Source: Mucor racemosus
Taxonomy: Eukaryota > Mucoromycota > Mucoromycetes > Mucorales > Mucoraceae
Assembly: GCA_027405735.1 (NCBI GenBank)
Contig: JAPEHQ010000010.1
Span: 1,612,001 to 1,676,000 of the forward strand
Length of the DNA: 64,000 nt
Reading direction: 5' to 3'
In this document: positions 1 to 10,528 of the stretch, piece after piece
How positions within the stretch are numbered: the first letter of the stretch is position 1
How the letters are laid out: the number at the start of each line of letters is the position of its first letter
Made by a program: the position numbers and the translations under genes
Notes under the pieces: generated by a model
Database searches by the model: none
Told to the model about the DNA's origin: nothing
The model's input: the letters and a program-made list of their open reading frames with translations, nothing else

Positions 1-748
1 GGCTTAATTTTCGCTTCTCTAACGTTCTGGAAGTGTCTAAACAATTATTAAAAAATAGCATATTTCAAGCGATTTTGAATGAAAATACGAGTTTATCCAC
101 TCAATACACATAAAGTAAGCAAGTATTTTATGATTATTTGTGTCATCCAACGTTGTTAATTAAAAAAATAATCAGTAAAGCTTCCTCAATGTTCCTTAAA
201 CTCCAAAAAAATTCAAAATATTCGCAAAATTTCATCATAAAAATATGAAAAATGTCATAATTTTGTGCTAATAGCCATTTTATCAGGCTAGAACAATGAT
301 ACTTGTTGTATTTAGGTTCTTTAGCATGTGATTAGTATGAATCAAGGCAGATTTACCAAGCAATTTGACTGTTATTATGTTGCCCTGAGTGATCGACATA
401 ATAATTAGCTAATTTAGCAGTAATAGTTTGTGTTAATTTTGCGCTCTTGTCTTTAAAAAGTCAAGGCATTCTTTGCCATTTCTAGATTGGCTAAAAAAGA
501 ACAATAATCACCGAATTCTCTTTTTAAACATCATCATTGGATCATGATCATTACACCATCCCTGCTTTAAGCAAACATATTCCTTGCGTATATGAATATA
601 AAGTGATAATTTAATCATTTGAAAATAACTTGTAGTAAAATGTCAATTAGTTTTGCATAAGGCTTAATTATCTTACATGTCATGTAATATAAATAATATA
701 TATAAATGTGTCTCTTTTTTATTTCTTTTTTATATATTTCATGTAGGA
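1..748. other. Intergenic, AT-rich, no gene seen
   Basis: I see no open frame or spliced gene here. The sequence is AT-rich with scattered homopolymers. A short string near 293-312 (ATGATACTTGTTGTATTTA) recurs inside the Crypton at about 34089-34108. A second string near 367-381 (GCCCTGAGTGATCG) recurs near 26027. Both may be scraps of old repeats. Confidence 0.5.
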
Positions 749-1867
749 CTAAATGGATTTTCTTCTCCGAAGTTCAGGTAATGGTTGGTGTTGTTGTTGT
801 TGTTGTTGTTGTTGCACAGTTGCTGGTATCCAAGTGCGCTTAACAGACGCTACTGTTGCTGTTGTTGTTCTCTTCTTTTCCGTTGTAGGTTTTTTGGTAT
901 TGTTTGTAAAAGAACCGGGTATGGACATGCGCCTTACTTTTTGTATCAAGGATTTTTTCGTAGGTGTCACAGAAACCTGATCCACCATTAAATTTGTAGC
1001 AGCAAATACACACGCCCAAAGTATCAAAGAAGATATAAATGAAGAAGTTGGTTTGCTTGTATTCATACTACTATTTGAAGAGCAAAAATCGAAAATCATG
1101 GTTATCAGAGAATGTGGTATATGTAACAATGGTACAAGTAAAAGAAGGATGATTTTGTTATTATCCTTTACTTTATGTGTAGCCAGGTCACGAGAGAGGG
1201 AATCTACCAATGCCATAGAGGTGTCTAGTCTTTTAAATGATTCAAGTATAGGGTCAGATACTGCAACAAGACTATTTCTCTTTGATCTTGGAGTCATTGA
1301 ACGACGAGGAGGTATAACAGGGCATGACCTAGGTCGGAGTGCAGTATGTCTAAATAATTGCTTTTTAAAGTTTGCTAAAGTCGGTGAAGGAGATCGTGAT
1401 AGAGTTGCACTTGTACTTGCTGCTGAGACTGGAGAGAATAAAGAATTTGATGAAGAAGCCGAAGAAGAAGCACTCGAATTCCTTTGATGAATAGATGAGC
1501 GAGACTTTTTTGGTCTAGGTATTTTTGAATCTGTATTAAGATTATTCTGATTTTGAGTTATAATAGTTGAAGATGTAAACACTCGAGGAGTTTTTGATGG
1601 TTTTTTATTTGCATTCGAAGATAAAAGTTGAACGCGCTCATTTTCAATACCATTAACAGCATCATTTGCTTCTTGTATTAAGCTATTTAGTATATTTGAT
1701 ATTCTATCAAATGTTTGTTGTTGCTCTTCATCATCACCATCGTCTTCCATGTCTGATAATAATGCCATTGCTGAGTCTGGTCTAGTAATAGTGTGTCTTC
1801 GATGCCTGTGATTTATCTCGGTTCTTAGATCGGATGTAGATTGAAGTGGTGTTGACACAGATGGCAT
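749..1867 (-). CDS. Hypothetical protein with two predicted membrane segments and a polyQ tail
   Basis: A single open frame of 372 residues that I do not recognise as a named family. The N-terminal third is charged, with an acidic patch followed by a QQQ run near residue 50 and a helical stretch (FDRISNILNSLIQEANDAV). The middle is Ser/Thr-rich low complexity. A second helical segment (ILESFKRLDTSMALVDSLSRDL) precedes two hydrophobic segments at about residues 238-265 and 280-297, which look like a membrane hairpin. The C-terminus is basic, with a glutamine run encoded by a CAA-type microsatellite, and ends RRRKSI. The start is the first ATG of the frame; an extra 5' exon cannot be excluded. 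The plus-strand ORFs over the same DNA are shadows. I infer a fungal membrane-anchored protein with a disordered cytosolic part. Confidence 0.6.
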   Translation of the reverse strand: MPSVSTPLQSTSDLRTEINHRHRRHTITRPDSAMALLSDMEDDGDDEEQQQTFDRISNILNSLIQEANDAVNGIENERVQLLSSNANKKPSKTPRVFTSSTIITQNQNNLNTDSKIPRPKKSRSSIHQRNSSASSSASSSNSLFSPVSAASTSATLSRSPSPTLANFKKQLFRHTALRPRSCPVIPPRRSMTPRSKRNSLVAVSDPILESFKRLDTSMALVDSLSRDLATHKVKDNNKIILLLLVPLLHIPHSLITMIFDFCSSNSSMNTSKPTSSFISSLILWACVFAATNLMVDQVSVTPTKKSLIQKVRRMSIPGSFTNNTKKPTTEKKRTTTATVASVKRTWIPATVQQQQQQQQHQPLPELRRRKSI

Positions 1868-2687
1868 AGGTTCGGGAAATGACTAGACAATATAATGAAT
1901 ATTATGTTTTTTTTTTTTAGTTTTATTCGTTACTTTACCATCGTTTATATGATATTTATGTTGATATTTGATAATATAGGGAGTATATATGTGTGTGTGT
2001 ATCGGAGATTGCAATTTATTTGAGATAGTGTTTAGTAGTAAAAGAGAAAGAAAGAGAAAAGGAAATGTTATTTAACAAGAAATTAAAGATTTCTATAGTA
2101 AAGAGAAAGAGAAAAGAGAGAGAGAGAAAGAGTCCGCCTTTCCTATTTTAGTGTATGGGATGACGGTGCGCGTGTGTGTCTGTACGGCACAGTATCAAAT
2201 ATTTCGCCATATACTGTACACTGTACTTCTTTTTGGTGTGAATACCACATGATTCCCCTTTCATCTCCTCTTGTATAAAGTGTTCTATATAAAAATATAA
2301 TATGAGGGGAACCCTTTCTCTTGATCAAATATATAATAATGAATATCGGCTTATAATGGATGAAATGTGTAGGACATTAGAAATAACCTTTTTTGTGATA
2401 CAATGAATTGATGTTGTAAATACATGATTTTTGTTTACAATGAATTTTGCTTTAATGGTTTAGCAGATATCAATTGTGACTATAAATCATTCAGTTCAAG
2501 TGAGCTGTTCACCTTGTTTACTTTCCCCCTCCCCCTTTCATCCTTTTCCAATTTTCTATTTTCTTTCCCTTTTGATTGTTTTTGTTAACCCTATAAATAA
2601 ATGTCAAATTCTGTCATTCGTAATCAAAAAGCCAAAGTATGATTATATACCAAAAAAAGCACGATTTTATATTAAAACATCTTGTAG
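1868..2687. other. Intergenic, probably holds the 5' end of the kinase gene
   Basis: This stretch contains GA-rich low complexity near 2040-2135 and a CT-rich patch near 2520-2580, but no convincing ORF. The first coding exon of the downstream kinase must lie here. One possibility is an ATG followed directly by GT near 2457, but the intron would be about 230 nt, long for this genome, so the true start is unresolved. Confidence 0.5.
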
Positions 2688-4748
2688 TTGGCAGCAGATT
2701 ATAATGACTTGTTAAAGGAACTTGCATCTCCCAAATTAAAATCAATTGGATGTTATACACTTGGAGAAACCATTGGAAAAGTAAATTATACATTTTTTTT
2801 TTGTAGAATAGTAATAGTAAACCTGGCAAAATTATGAATAGGGAAGCTACGGCAAAGTAAAATTAGGCATGCATCAACTAACCTGTCGACTTGTTGCAAT
2901 AAAAAAGATCAGCAAAAAGCATGCACCGTTAATGGCTCGCGAGATTCATCATCATAGACAACTTCATCATTCAAACATCGTATCATTATACGAGATTTTA
3001 TCTACTGAAACAAGTATATTTATTGTTTCCGAACATTGTCCTCATGGTGATCTATTTGATGCACTAGCAAAAAAAGGAAGATTTTCTGAGCTACATGCTA
3101 AAAAATGGTTTTTACAATTAATCGACGCTATTCAATATTGTCATTCATTAGGAATTATACATAGAGATTTAAAATTGGAAAATATCTTAATAGACGAAAA
3201 TGATAATGTTAAAATTTGTGATTTTGGTTTTGCACGTCAAACAGATAAAAATCAACTTTTAAAGACTTTTTGTGGAAGTTTAGCCTATTCGGCACCTGGT
3301 AAAATTTCTAGATATTTAGAAAACTAATTATTTTAAACTAATCTGCATTAATCCACTTTTTAGAAGTGATCCAACGTCAAAATTATTCTGGCCCTGGTAG
3401 AGTTTAAACGTGTGTGTTGTAGTTTTTGCAGTTTATTAATGCCGTTCTTTTTCCCTTAATTGTGTAACCATAGCAACCGATATATGGTCTTTAGGTGTTA
3501 TTTTATATACACTATTAGCAGGCGAATTGCCTTTTGATGATGATTCAGAATCAGAATTACAAAAAAAAGTAGTTAGAATAGATTATTTCATGCCAACTTA
3601 TTTTTCGGCTGGTAAAAAATCAATGATACATCAACATCTAAATTACTTACAAACTAATAACTATTTTATAGATGTTGCAGATCTAATTCAAAAAATATTG
3701 AGACTAGATCCTTATGAACGTTTTACAATAACTCAAATCAAACATCACCCATGGTTGAATAGTTCCAATCATACCTCTGTTATTAACGAGCCATTACTTA
3801 TTTCGTCAAATCAAAATCAAAAATTACATGAGCAACATACAGCTGATTCCCTATTAAATTCAGGTTTCAATAAGTCTGTTGTTAAACAAATGCGTCTAAA
3901 TCATTTTGGTATGCTCGGAACCCTGTGGACAATGTTGTTATTAAATTCGAACCATTCCGTAAATGTTACTTCCGAAGAAGCATTGTTACCCAAAACGACT
4001 TGTACTACACAAACAGAAAGGGATCAAGAGGATGGTTGGATCGACTCTTTAAAATCGTGGTTTGTTTCCAAACCAACAAATATAAATAATAGAATTAAAC
4101 CAAGACCTATGGCAAAATTAACCTTGAGTGATAAACACCTTCCTGGTGTAGTGCAGCAGCATAAATTCATGATGAAAACTATGGTAGCCCCTCCCATAAT
4201 TACAACTATACCCGTCATAAGTGAAGATAATACAGTAATAGATATAAATTCATGCGAGACGAAACACCCTGCTTTGAAACCTACAGTATTGCCTCTCACT
4301 CCTATTCACCCTACTACGCCAACAAAGGAGGACGATGAATTGATAGTAAATACATCTTCAACATGTAGTTCTACCGCTGACGATGACTACGATGATGATC
4401 ACACTTCTATAGCCTCTTCTCCTGCCACCTCTGTAGCAGAAGATGAAGAAGAGGATGAAGAAGAGGAGGAAAACGGCTATAAAAAAAATGCATGTAAAGC
4501 CGAGTTTACCGAATCAAATGCAAATTATAACATGACAGCCTTTCATCGTGTGTCTCCCATGGTAAAGTAGATGAATATAATACTTTTTCTCATTCCAATT
4601 CATTTAATTTATATTTTTTAATTAGCCCAGTAGAGCTGATATACTTGTGCCGCGTTCTAGATACAATATAGACGAACGCCAAAACAACTTGCGCAATAGA
4701 CTAGAGCATAAAATAATTATAGAAGAAGAGGAGGAGGAAGAAGAATAG
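2688..4748 (+). CDS. CAMK-type serine/threonine protein kinase (5' exon unresolved)
   Basis: The gene is spliced: exons 2688-2780, 2842-3298, 3364-3396, 3474-4561 and 4626-4748, all joined in frame at GT-AG introns (598 codons including stop). The kinase domain is complete. The glycine loop GKGSYGKV is formed across intron 1, followed by VAIKK, the catalytic loop HRDLKLEN and DFGFAR. The APE motif is split by an intron, and then comes DIWSLGVILYTLLAGELPF. After the domain comes a short UBA-like helix pair (SLLNSGFNKSVV to GTLWTMLL), as in fungal kinases of the Kin4/YPL150W type within the AMPK-related group. A long disordered acidic tail ends in a Glu run. The subfamily is inferred; the kinase call is firm. 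The start codon is not resolved, because the first exon has no in-frame ATG before its acceptor at 2687. Confidence 0.85.
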
Positions 4749-5329
4749 CGAATTCATAATATATCATATACCCGATTATTTATAGACACCAAACTAAATC
4801 CATTCATAACATTAAACATTCATTGATATAAGTATATATTATTTTCATGCTTTTTAATTTTGAAGGAGAAGACAATATATAATGATACAAATTTTTGATT
4901 GATTTGTATACAAACTAGAATATCCTGCATCTCGATCATCAGTGTATGGCATCTAAAATCTGCTGTTTCAGTACGGCTATATACTATATGTATTATCCTT
5001 GTCTGCGTTTATGCAAAAATATGTGTACTGGTATTGTAGTATGGCAATTACAATTTCTCGTTTAAATGTCATACGAAATCCAGACAAGGTGATAATGTGC
5101 TTTATAAAAAAGACAGATCTCTGCTAGGTAGAAAACTGTAAAATTATCTTGGGGAAAATATAGTGTATAGTGTATATTATAAAGGTACATGAAGTTCCAG
5201 AATAGGAAGTATCTGGTATTTAACTCTGCCTATTATTTGTTTTATCATTAATTGCTGACCATTTTTTAAAGCAACTCATTCAAGATACAAAGGTTTATGA
5301 TTTTCTGATAATTATTTACTTACGATTAT
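4749..5329. other. Intergenic with a short repeat shared with 52.7 kb
   Basis: No gene seen. Positions about 5218-5310 resemble about 52726-52808 in the same orientation; shared words include TTGCTGACCA, GCAACTCAT, ACAAAGGTTTA and GATTTTCTG. It is a small dispersed repeat of unknown type. Confidence 0.55.
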
Positions 5330-7395
5330 TTAAACTAATATTCAAAAAACAGAAGTTTTATTAGAAAAAAAATAGATATAGAATACATTGCACTACAACT
5401 TTGATTACGAATTAAAAAAGCTTTTGTTATTCATTTCGATAGCTGCCATTACCGTATATGCTTGTTCTGGATAATTTAGCGCTATTTCTCATTTTAATGG
5501 TCTGCTATGTCGCAAACTCACTCGAAAAATTGCGAGTTTGACCCCTAATGTTTAACCAGTAAATCTGATAGAATTCTATATATTTAATTTTGGATATATA
5601 CTTCTACATCTGTAGTATATATTTTGAAACTTTCAGCCCATTTGAAACAACATTCATTGATTGCAAGCATTTTTCTAGTTGCTTTGATTTTTTAAGCAGA
5701 AGAGAGTTTTTTTTAAAAAAAAGTTGTACTATTCTCTTTCAAAAACAGTTGTTAGCTAATGAAATCAAGGTATGCTATTCGTACATTTACTGCGCATTAA
5801 GTACAACTTCAAATTCAATTTCAAACCGTTATTTGATTCTATAAACATTTTTAAAGGATATCTAAAACTAGTATTGGAGTCGAGTCTTTCGAGTCTTTCA
5901 AGTCGAGTTTCATTCGAGCCTACGAGCTAACTTGAGATTGCATAAACAAAGCTTGCGAGCCTCGAGTTTTCCTCGAGCTGTCGAGTTTTCCTCGAGCTGT
6001 CGAGTTTTCCTCGAGCTGTCGAGTTTTCCTCGAGCTGTCGAGTTTTCTTCGAGCTTTCGAGTTTGTAATTTATTTACACGCAGCTGTAAATATTAGTTTA
6101 TTATTTTGTAAAACTTAAAACTCATTATCCAGGGCTTAATTTCTGTATTCACAAGATAGGTCTAATTGATTACTATTCTCTTTTTTTTGTTTTAGCGAAA
6201 AATATTGGTTTTTTGTCGAGAAAATCAAAATAATAGTTCTTATCACAGCTTAAAATCTATCACAACGGGGGTCCAAAATTTATTTTTAAAAACGGACGAA
6301 AAATGATTCAAAAAACAAAATCGCTTAAATGCTCATCAACTGCAAAGCAAATCGATCTAGCGTATTAAATAGCTTTTGTACAGTTTTAAATTCTGCATCC
6401 ATCTAAACAAAAATCAAAAAGACATTTCACATTAAATTTTGCGTAAAATGCAACTGAAATTTTGGAGGTTTTTTGAAGATACACATCACATTTTATAAAC
6501 ATGTTTAAAATCTAACTAGTTGCGATAATGTATAAACATATTATCTATTGATCGAGCTATTGCTGAACCTTCTAGCTGCATTTTTCGTAGAGAAAACCAG
6601 ATTTTTGTACAATTTTTTTCGGATTCAGAATTTGGGATGAGGGTATACAAGGGGAAAATGGAAGCTAGAGATGAAAGTAACTTTTTGTACACATTTTTAA
6701 GGATATCTCCACGAAAAATCAATATTTTGAAAAACTCTAAATTGGATCCGAGAGAGTTTAACGAGCTTGATGACAGGAATGTGAGAAAAGCGTTGCTCAA
6801 TTTAGCCAACATTTTAAAACCTACTATCGAAATGTCAAAAAAATGAAAAAAAAAATAAAAGTGCTCAGAATTTTTTTATATTAAAATAAATTATAGAGCA
6901 CTACAAAACAAGTAAGTTTTATTATTAAAAATTGTTAGTATAGCTTAATTTTTTCTGGAGATATAAAGCCACAAAGTTTTTAATTTTAGCAGTGAAATAC
7001 GCGTAAAAAATCTGAAACATTAGCACTGAAAAATTAATACCACCTGCAAAAAGTAGGATATTTCTGGATACTTATTTTTGGATTAAAGCTGAACATCTCA
7101 GGTACATTTGCATATAATTTTTTCTTGGCGTTATTTAGTGAAAAAAAAAGTAGAACAGGAATGAAAGCTGAGATCCAGATTTCAAGGAGAAAGCAGTGAA
7201 TTTTACGTGTTTTTATGTCTTTTGCGTGATACAAAATGAATTCAGGGATAGGCAGCATAATGCGACCAATTCATTTATATTTTGCAGCGTCCAAGGTATT
7301 TCCTAAAATATAGTATTTAGTATGAGATTAGTTATAATAGAGAGCATGCTCCGATCTTGAAGATTGAAAATTATAAAAATTGAATTTTTTGAAAA
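5330..7395 (+). repeat. Dispersed repeat family 1, copy R1 (two modules)
   Basis: Two modules, about 5330-5872 and 6078-7395, recur in the same order and orientation at about 58815-59345 and 59560-60690. The second module alone recurs at 57060-58235, and inverted at 18640-19601 and 32885-33879. Characteristic words are GGATATCTCCACGAAAAATC, GGGATGAGGGTATACAAG and TTGGAGGTTTTTTGAAGA. Both strands hold short ORFs, but they look like decayed non-coding DNA (see findings). No terminal repeats or target duplications could be fixed. The class is unknown. Confidence 0.75.
5959..6063. repeat. 19-bp tandem array rich in CTCGAG
   Basis: About five tandem units of a 19-mer (CTCGAGCTGTCGAGTTTTC), each containing the palindrome CTCGAG; the last unit is degenerate. 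A looser CGAG/GAGTC-rich lead-in starts near 5880. The array sits between the two modules of repeat R1, where copy R5 has unrelated sequence. Confidence 0.85.
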
Positions 7396-8100
7396 TTCAG
7401 AATAGATTCGTATAAATGTATATATCAAAATCCATTTTAGCTTCTAGAGTGTAGCTTTTTCCAACAGTATCGACAAGCAATGAAATATTATGGGTTGTAA
7501 CTGTTTGGCTTCAATAAACATGAAAAAAATAAAATAAACAATAAAAACATTTATAATTATGATAATTGATATAGTATATTTATTAGAAAAATGATTTCAA
7601 CAAAACATGTTTCATCTGTGAACCTAATTGAATGCTACAGGTTGCTTCAAATAAATTGAAAGCGGCCGTATGAACTCAAGTGATATCAACTTTTAAGCAT
7701 AAATGTATTAATCGCAAACAAAGAAATAGGATATTGGATATCGCTTTGTTTTTTTTGACTGCGCCTTTCCATATCATACATGTCCTTATTCTGGATGTAA
7801 TTATGACTTCCTGTTTTACTTTATATATCAATTCAATAACTACTCGTATATTTAAAAAGTAAAACCTGTCGAGAAATATTCTAGAAATTCATGTAATCCA
7901 ATAGTTGTATATGATTGACGTTTATATAATGATTCTATACATTTCTTTCAAGATCAGTGTCATGTTGGTGACCAATCAAACGCCTACAAAGTCAAATCCT
8001 GGGGCCATGAAATTCAAGGAACATTTTTTTTTCTATCCATTTACACCTCTTTTTCTTTTCAGTCTCTTTATCCTAGAACCGTACACTAATTAATTAGAAA
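7396..8100. other. Intergenic, upstream of PAM18
   Basis: AT-rich DNA without a supported gene. Short ORFs at about 7680-7862 and 7905-8093 have no recognisable features and are probably chance. A pyrimidine-rich stretch (8025-8075) precedes the PAM18 start codon. Confidence 0.5.
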
Positions 8101-8545
8101 ATGGTGAGTAATTTAGCAATTCTTGTAAAACTACATTAATTCTAATTAAATCAAATATAGTCGACCGCTGTTATTATGGGTTTTGTTGTTGCCGGCGCAG
8201 CTACTGCTGGTCGTCTCGGTATTAAGGCATTCCAAGAATATCAAAAATTACCAAAGACACCTAGAATGTCCAAGTTTTATAAGGGAGGATTTGATGCCAA
8301 GATGAATAAAAGAGAAGCAGCTTTGATTCTTGGTGTTAGGTAAGGATTTAGTTTGATTAATTTGGGTTCAAATGTTTATGCAATTTCAAATATTTTGTAG
8401 AGAATCAGCAGCAACAAAGCAAAAGATTAAGGAAGCACATAGACGTATCATGTTACTTAACCATCCTGATCGTGGAGGTTCACCCTTTTTGGCATTAAAG
8501 ATCAATGAAGCAAAGGAGTTTTTGGATACTAAAGTGAAAAAGTAA
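8101..8545 (+). CDS. PAM18: Pam18/Tim14, J-protein of the mitochondrial import motor
   Basis: Three exons: 8101-8103 (the ATG alone), 8161-8339 and 8401-8545, giving 108 residues. A single N-terminal hydrophobic helix ([15 protein letters not shown], about residues 4-18) is followed by a short linker and a compact J domain with [12 protein letters not shown] and the HPDRGG motif (HPD starts near residue 83). This is the layout of the inner-membrane protein that stimulates mtHsp70 ATPase at the TIM23 channel, and the length matches metazoan DNAJC19 and short fungal Tim14. Splicing is well supported: the first intron starts immediately after the ATG with GTGAGT, and the second joins AG to A to restore an arginine codon. 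Without the one-codon exon the frame has no upstream methionine before the helix except an internal one. Confidence 0.93.
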
Positions 8546-8780
8546 AATGTATGAAATACATTTCTCGATTGTTCATTACTATATACTATCTTTCAAAGAA
8601 AAACCCACATAAAATCTCGAATTACAAATCACTCTTTCATCTATCACTCTCTCTATTAGATCCCCTTTTTATACAATATAAATAAATCAAATTTGATACA
8701 CACTATATTTAAGGAATTGTTCATGGTAGTTACATAGACATAGACATAGACAAACCAATCAACGGTGACTCGCTTTCCCT

Positions 8781-8788
8781 TATAAAAA
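8781..8788 (+). promoter_or_regulatory. TATA box of the EBP1/Cdb4 gene
   Basis: TATAAAAA lies 64 bases upstream of the start codon, followed by a CT-rich leader, as in highly expressed fungal genes. It is assigned on motif and spacing only. Confidence 0.5.
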
Positions 8789-8852
8789 CAAGGCAGCAAC
8801 TCCAAAATCAAAATTTTCCTTCCCTTTTTCAATTTAAAAACTTTTTGTTAAA

Positions 8853-10271
8853 ATGTCTGACGCTAAGGCTACTAACCCTACCGAGACCAAGAAGGTCACT
8901 GAACCCGTTGTTCTCGATGTTTCTGACAGCAATGTCCAAACAAAGTATAAGGATGCCGGCAAGATCGCTGATGGTAAACTTCTACAACGCGCTTTTTTTT
9001 TTTTACATTTGACATTCTAACATTTATAATTTATAGCTGTTCTTGACAAAGTCATCAAGCTTTGTGTTGTTGATGCCAAGATTATTGATATTTGTATTGA
9101 AGGTGACAAGGCTATTACCGAGGCCACCAATGCCATTTACAACAAGAAGGGAAAGAACAAGATCACCAAGGGTAAATTTTAGTTGAGATTTTGTGGCTTT
9201 GTCATGTATTTTGTAGCTAAATTTTAAAATTTTTAGGTATTGGATTCCCCACTACTGTCTCTGTTAACAACTGTGTTGCTCACTTTACTCCTATTGCCTC
9301 TGATCCCGAGGCTGCTATCACCTTGAAGGAAGGTGATGTTGCCAAGATGTAAGTTTTTAATTTACAAATATTTCTCGCATGACATTTAACATTTAATTAG
9401 TCAATTGGGTGTTCAATTCGATGGTTACTGTTCCACCGTTGCCACTACCATTGTTGTTGGTGCCAAGGGTCCCGTTTCCGGTTCCAAGGCTGATGCTATC
9501 AAGGCTGCTGAAACTGCTTTGGAAGCTACTCTCCGTTTGATCCGCCCTGGTAACAAGGTTGGTAAATTTTGACAGCTATTGGTTACCGTGGTAACTAATT
9601 TTTTTTTTTTTTTTTTTTTTTTTGTGGATCTGCATTAGAACATGGATGTTACCAAGACTGTTGATAAGATTGCTGAAGCCTACGGTGTCAAGGCTGTTGA
9701 AGGTATGTTATCTCACAACCAACTCAAGGATAAGACTGATGGTGAGAAGCAAATCATCTTGAACCCCACCGATAACCATTTGCGTGATTTCAAGCGTATC
9801 GAGTTTGCCGAAAACGAAGTTTATGCTGTCGATATTCTCATCTCTACTGGTGAAGGTAAGGTTCGTCCCTTGAAGACCCGTACCACCATCTACAAGAAGA
9901 CCGGTATCCGTTACCAATTGAAGATGGCTGCTTCTCGTGCTGTTTTGTCTGAAATCCAAACCAAGGCTGGTGCTTTCCCCTTCTCTCTCCGTGATTTAGA
10001 AGATGAACGTAAGGCCCGTATGGGTATTGTTGAGGCCGCTAAGCATCAAACCGTTTTGCCTTATGATGTCATGTACGAACGTGATGAAGCCGTTGTTGTT
10101 CAATACTTGGCCACTGTTATGGTCACCAAGAAGGGTAACACTTTGCTCACTCACCCTCGTTATGATGCCGTTGAGGTTCAAACTGATAAGTCTGTCAAGG
10201 ATGAGGAGATTGTTAAGCTTCTTGCTACCACTTATGAAGCCCCCAAGAAGGAGAAGAAGGAGAAGAAATAA
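8853..10271 (+). CDS. EBP1: EBP1/Cdb4 (PA2G4) homologue, inactive M24 aminopeptidase fold
   Basis: Five exons, 8853-8973, 9037-9171, 9237-9348, 9401-9557 and 9639-10271, encode 385 residues. The order of motifs ([65 protein letters not shown]) is that of proliferation-associated 2G4 / ERBB3-binding protein 1 and S. pombe Cdb4. The fold is that of methionine aminopeptidase, but the family lacks peptidase metal ligands. Known roles are ribosome association, rRNA processing and nucleic-acid binding. The C-terminal Lys/Glu run (PKKEKKEKK) matches the basic tail of EBP1. The intron before the last exon carries a long T run (about 9600-9623). An ORF that starts at the ATG at 9642 is only the last exon. 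Codon usage is biased to C-ending codons, in line with high expression. Confidence 0.93.
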
Positions 10272-10528
10272 GTTCTTTCATGAAATGTCGTCAGTTCTTT
10301 ATATAAATTATAAATAGTTTTTTTTTTTTTATTATTTCTTGTTACATTTTTCAATTATAAAAAAAAAAGTATATCATTGACTTTTCCCTGTATAAAACCT
10401 CAAATGTTTGGTATCCCATATTGTTAATAATTTTATGCAATTTATTAGTCTTATTTACGAGAAAAGCTCAACATGGACCTAATTCAAAATTAATGATAAA
10501 CATTTAATATAAAAAGCATTTACAAATC

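Noticed and set aside
1053..1487. Plus-strand 144-codon ORF
   Set aside because: Antisense to the minus-strand membrane-protein gene, which has the better protein features.
6637..6846. Short ORF in repeat R1 with a similar ORF in R3 (33246-33500), looking like a conserved protein
   Set aside because: Differences between copies fall evenly on all three codon positions and the opposite strand is equally open and similar. This is repeat-level similarity, not protein conservation.
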